Source: Terana coerulea
Taxonomy: Eukaryota > Basidiomycota > Agaricomycetes > Polyporales > Phanerochaetaceae
Assembly (NCBI GenBank): GCA_024811115.1
Contig: JAKOGH010000244.1
Coordinates: forward strand, 124,001-188,000
DNA length: 64,000 nt
Direction: 5' to 3'
Shown here in pieces: positions 59,893-64,000 of this stretch (positions are counted from its first letter, which is position 1; every line of letters starts with the position of its first letter). Both the position numbers and the translations under genes were made by a program. Under the pieces are notes generated by a model, which had not been told where the DNA came from, made no database searches, and worked only from the letters and a program-made list of their open reading frames with translations.

Positions 59893-60474
59893 AGTATCGC
59901 CGCAAGCAAAGGAGCTGATAGCACGCGCGGGTTCCGTCGGTCATCATTACTGTGCAAAGACTATTAACGTCTTCATCGCTCGAGAACAATCCTCCCAGTT
60001 CGCATCGCCGCCGAGTATATCATGAAACCTACTCTTGCTCATGCTTTCGGATATGCAGGTGAGCGGTTGTTATCTTTGGGGCTCGGGCACATGTGGTACG
60101 ATCAATGTCAGGATACACGTCTTGAAATAGTTGCTTAGGCATGATTAGGACAGGCTTCTTAGTCGCACGAAGCAAAACGGTCAGCGCTGCAACCCCTTCT
60201 GGCGGCGAGTATAGGGGAGTATATAGGCCTGAGGCCCTCGAACCTCTGTATGTGGCGTCCACACTCTCTCCGGAATACAGCGCCGATCATCATGTCGGAG
60301 CCAGAGTCAAGCTTGGTCCAAGAAATATACGAAGTGTCTGCCCCCTCTTTGTTTACCCCGGTGTACGCATGCTTATAATGATCCCCCTTTTCAAGTAGAG
60401 TTGCAAGCTATGTATCTTTGGCAACAATAGGTTAGTATACCTCAAGTCACTGACTCAGTTTCGCTTGGTCTGAT

Positions 60475-62090
60475 GTGATCGGTCACTAGTGGCCATGGTA
60501 TATGAATACATAATCACACTAGACCTGGAGGTCGCTGTGATTTGGAGAAGAACATTCACGGCAACATCTCTCCTGTTGCTCAGCACACGCTGGGTAATGG
60601 TGCTAACGGCAGTTGTTTTTCTTCTGCCAACACCACCTCAGGTACCTTTTAACAATTTGTATCAGTTTTCCATGACTCAAATCTTTTTCTGTGTTCTAGA
60701 GGTCAGTGTAGCAACTATGTTTGCTTAGCTATAGGCTTGTTAAGAGAGCAAGCAGTTGCAAGTCCATAGGAATTCTCCAAGAAGTGCTCTTCTCTGTTGG
60801 TTTCTTGCAGGTTGCATGTGAGTTGTTTGACTTTCCTTCCGCAGCATTGACAGTCCAACATTAGATTACATTTTTACAGTATTCTCCGCTCTCCGAGCTG
60901 CTGCTCTTTGGCATGGCTGGCGGTACCACAAGCTCATCTTCATTACTGTCTTCATTTTGGGGGCTGCACCTATTAGTACCAATATGGTGGGCTCCAATCT
61001 CACTAACTCGATCTATGTGGTACTATGCATCCATCGTTTCTACAGTACAGTCTTGTTGCATCGCGCTACAGATTCTCAGGCCCGCCGCTTCAGCTATGCA
61101 TTCAGATATTGAACAACTCTTCAAATATTAGACGGAGTTATATGTGAGTTCCTTTGTAATATATCTCTACCCTGCACTTCTCACATGCCTCTTTAGCTGT
61201 ACGTAGACATGTCTGAGGCTGTGGTACTACAGCGTGAGCTTAAGCTGTCTATACCCACACTTTATGCATTTGCAGTTGCCTACTTCACTCAGGCGCACTA
61301 GTGCTCGCCGACACCATCGTCCTGCTCTTAACATGGGCCAAGACATACAAACAGTGGCGAGAAGCAAGACAAGTCAAGTTGTGTCAGCCTCTTTCAACAT
61401 GTCTCCTTCGGGATGGTGAGTTACTGGTTCCGAAATTCGAAGCGATTTAGCAACTTAAGCTGTTTCCATGGCAGGTACATGGTATTTTTGTAAGAGCTAT
61501 GGTATCCTTCACTAGCTCTGAGACCCGGCTCACGCATTCTCTTATTTCCAGGGTTCTACTCGGGCGCCAAATGTTGCAGACATGGCAACATATACTGGTG
61601 GTCTTGTGGTCAGTCATGACTTTGTGCAACGCTGACAGCGTCGCTGTGCTGAACATGCTTGAACCCAGGGATCAAGCACAGTAAATCAGCTAATTGTGGC
61701 GCCGGTCAGTTATTCTTCATTTCCACCGCAGTACCGTGCTGAAACCTTCGTTTGCCTCAGCCACCTATTCTCATGAATCGCTTCATGCTCAACCTTCGCC
61801 AACTCAGCAACGCCAATGGAACACAGGCAAACTCGGATGTGTGGCAGCACCTTTCGCAATTCTCGATGCCGAACTTCAGGGTCCCCACATACCTCATCGG
61901 CAATGTCGGCGAGCCTCTGGATGTTGAGCAGGCCGAGAAACCTGATGAGAACGTCAATGACAAAGAGGTCGCAAGGGTTGAGCATGAGGACATCGAAACC
62001 ACTGCCAGTGAGGTACATGGCAGTGGTGTTAGTAGTGACACGGTTGCCAACACTGAACCCATTGCTGGGATTTTCAGTACACTTGTGTAA
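60475..62090 (+). pseudogene. DUF6533 paralog, copy B, degraded
   Basis: Homolog of copy A: YEYIITLDLEVAVIWRRTF followed by TATSLLLLSTRWVMVLTAVV, LRAAALWHGWRYHKLIFITV, ALVLADTIVLLLTWAKTYKQ, and the C-terminal PPILMNRFMLNLRQLSNAN and QFSMPNFRVPTYLIGNVGEP. An upstream exon reading ASYVSLATI fits a 5' splice join near 60431. The exon matching copy A's CKPMAVTIG region carries stops, and the YFDSPFATC exon is not found, so several steps are lost. It may still be partly transcribed. The last exon is intact from about 61757 to the TAA at 62090. Confidence 0.62.
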
Positions 62091-62545
62091 TGTGAGTTCT
62101 GCCATTCTCTTTGAACTTCATGAGAATCTCACTAAGCCGACTAGCGTAATCAGTCCAAATTACCCCGCTCTCCTTTCTTTGTTTCGGCTTGTATGTTCAT
62201 CATCGCTGCATTGTTACCTAGAGCCTCCCCTTTCCCTATATTGTTTTCATACCCTCCTTGTCGCTGTGTCATCACGTAGAGTCATCAGTGTAGGAACGCC
62301 AAACATGCGGTGCATAGTTTAAACTATTGTCCTGCACCCCGTATATCATTTGTCTTGAATGGTTGGCTACTTATTACATGTGTACCAGCTTACACTTATC
62401 TCAGTGGACAAGTTGGAAGTCTAAACGGGATCCCTGTGCATGTTGGATGCGTAGTACTTCACATCCTTCCGATAGTGACAGTGACGGCCACTCATCAAGC
62501 TTTCAAGTGTGACGAGTAATGACCCGCAACGCGTGTGCAAACTTG
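62091..62545 (+). repeat. 3' flank of DUF6533 copy B, shared with copy A
   Basis: Counterpart of 57565-58060. It diverges gradually, with small indels. The block ends soon after the ATCAAGCTTTCAAG string near 62500. Confidence 0.7.
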
Positions 62546-63687
62546 AAGTGCATGAGATGTATATTCTTTGTCTTCACCGTCATGGTCACCCTTGCATCTA
62601 GAAGACCGCTGGCTGGCGGTAAACACTGAGGGTCGCGCGATCACACAGCTTGACTGGATCACGCTCTATTGCCTAAGAACAAGCAATGGGGGTACATGCA
62701 GTACAACAAGGGGGTGGTTACGACTAAGGAAGAGAGAGCGAGAGCGAGCAAGAAACAGAAAACTGAGGGTTATGTAAGCATCCAAATGTAGTAATCTGCC
62801 TGGCAGGGTTACACTCCTCCACACTTCAAAAATTGGAATGTCAATGAAAGAAGACAAAAGAAAGAGTCCATGAAGGGATTCCAAATGAAAAGACCGTCTA
62901 AGATATCTAAACAAAGTCCTTTTTCACAGAACAACAGTCAAAAGTCTTTGTAAGGACGGAGAGGAACCCACAAAGAACAGACCTCAATGAAAGACAGGGC
63001 CGCAATTCAGATGTATGAAGCTCAAGGCCAACAGGGGTCTGTAATCAAGGGATGAATACCTGTCCAGGTGGCCGTGAAAGAAGAAAAGGAATTTAATAAA
63101 GGAATAGCAGCAATGACGAACCAAAACCTGATTCCAATCTCCAGCGTCTCCAGGACTCCAAAATGCGCCAGAACTCAAACGGGATTAGCTAGTTAAATCT
63201 GCTGCGACATGCAGAGCAGACACGCAGAACGAGCACGGAGCAATGGCGAGTGAGGCGGCGGCATCATCGAAGGAAAGCCATAATTTCTATACCGGCGTTA
63301 TAACATGGATATACCACGGTAGAATCGGTATAACCGTGTTATAAGGCGTAGCGCCGATACAAGCCGTATAAATCTTAAAAACCACTCAATACCGCTTCTA
63401 ACCATGTTGTAAGGTACTTGCAATGCACTCATATCAGTGACGAACTGCCGTTGTAAACTGCTTATATAATGAGTAAGAGTTATATCACTTATATGGTAGA
63501 AACGAGTTTTTGGAATTGTGGCCTGCTGGGTCCTTGCACAGACGTTGGAATGGGCACAATATAGGCATATTCAGCCACTGGGTTCTCACAGCTCATTGTA
63601 CAGGTGTAGAACGCAAAATAAATATATTATATGAAGGCTATGTACACAACCCAAAGCTGAGCATATAGACCTGCTCTCTACTCCCTC
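62546..63687. other. Non-coding, AT-rich region near the right end
   Basis: No gene recognised. Purine-rich on the plus strand at 62720-63180 (long runs of GA-rich words). It contains the imperfect palindrome at 63294-63348. Confidence 0.5.
63294..63348. repeat. Imperfect 22-bp inverted repeat
   Basis: 63294-63315 and 63327-63348 are reverse complements at about 18 of 22 positions, around an 11-nt loop. Related GTTATAA/GTTGTAA words recur at 63400-63460. Confidence 0.55.
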
Positions 63688-64000
63688 TTAGCCGCCACAG
63701 GTATCCAGAAGTGACGGTGACTGGCAGGCATCAGACTCGATGTTGAAGTGAATCCCTGTATAGGCTGAAAAGCCGCCAGAGAAGAGCACTTGAGTGAGTG
63801 TTGGAAGTATATGAGATAGACAAACGTACTGGCTTCCAGGTCAACATTGCCCCTGAACATTGACGCTGGGCATCCTATTGTGAGCGAACCTAGCACAGAA
63901 TATATCAGTGTTCAGCACCACAAGTCAGTCCATACACATACCAGAACTGCACCTGCGGCAATGAGCTCAACAGCATATGTGCATACACGCTATACGCCAA
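63688..64000 (-). CDS. Possible small protein, C-terminal exons only (runs off the window)
   Basis: Three minus-strand pieces join in frame by GT-AG introns: YAVELIAAG, then GSLTIGCPASMFRGNVDLEA (introns about 63893-63955 and 63761-63825), then YTGIHFNIESDACQSPSLLD with TCGG and a TAA at 63688. Three or more cysteines suggest a secreted or extracellular product, but no family is recognised. The start lies outside the window or is missing. Confidence 0.33.

Noticed and set aside
60141..60398. 85-codon plus-strand frame upstream of DUF6533 copy B
   Set aside because: No membrane or domain features and no splice link to copy B.
62720..63180. Purine-rich tract as a possible LTR or polypurine tract
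   Set aside because: No paired LTR, primer-binding site or retroelement frame nearby.

Overview
This window is nuclear DNA from a filamentous basidiomycete, most likely an Agaricomycete. Genes lie on both strands and are cut by many short introns (mostly 48-65 nt). The gene set is typical of mushrooms: an RNAi RNA-dependent RNA polymerase, two CigA/O-fucosyltransferase-like proteins, a GH89 enzyme, a GPI-anchored wall protein and DUF6533 membrane proteins. I saw no rRNA, tRNA, CRISPR or bacterial-style operon. Exon joins were worked out by eye from splice consensus and reading phase.

Layout. 1-1775 (-): 5' part of an RdRP, running off the left edge. 2015-6828 (-): tandem pair of type II membrane O-fucosyltransferase-like genes with matching exon lengths. 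7783-10610 (-): DH-PH-FYVE Rho GEF. 11897-12181 (-): small hypothetical gene. 13947-18639 (-): CSC1/DUF221 channel. 19877-22364 (+): SLY1. 22563-23823 (-): mitochondrial BAX-inhibitor-1/GHITM protein. 24237-26199 (-) and 26559-29127 (+): TBL1-like and DCAF11-like WD40 genes, divergent from one short promoter. 29524-30522 (+): ricin-B-like protein. 31333-32997 (-): DUS2-type tRNA-dihydrouridine synthase. 33368-33990 (+): small coiled-coil gene. 34289-36526 (+): DASH subunit ASK1. 36629-38989 (-): GH89. 39737-41228 (+): F-box protein. 41357-41835: a MITE. 42307-45351 (+): large secreted glycosidase-like protein. 45467-47609 (-): MFS sugar porter. 49332-51248 (+): GPI-anchored Pro/Ala/Ser-rich protein. 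52076-53860 (+): COG8.

From about 53.9 kb to the right end the DNA is gene-poor and full of relics. A block holding part of COG8, its 3' intergenic DNA and a DUF6533 gene appears to have been duplicated in tandem. The second copy keeps a shrunken COG8 relic near 58.3-58.45 kb and a degraded DUF6533 paralog at 60.5-62.1 kb. CTGA-rich DNA and two perfect hairpins lie between the copies.

Many otherwise conserved ORFs are broken by single-base shifts, mostly at short G/C runs. This looks like residual consensus error rather than mass pseudogenisation. Functionally the gene-rich part is housekeeping: secretion and Golgi (SLY1, COG8, O-fucosyltransferase-like pair), chromatin and ubiquitin WD40 adaptors, kinetochore (ASK1), tRNA modification, and wall or secreted enzymes. 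I found no dedicated defence or biosynthetic cluster.
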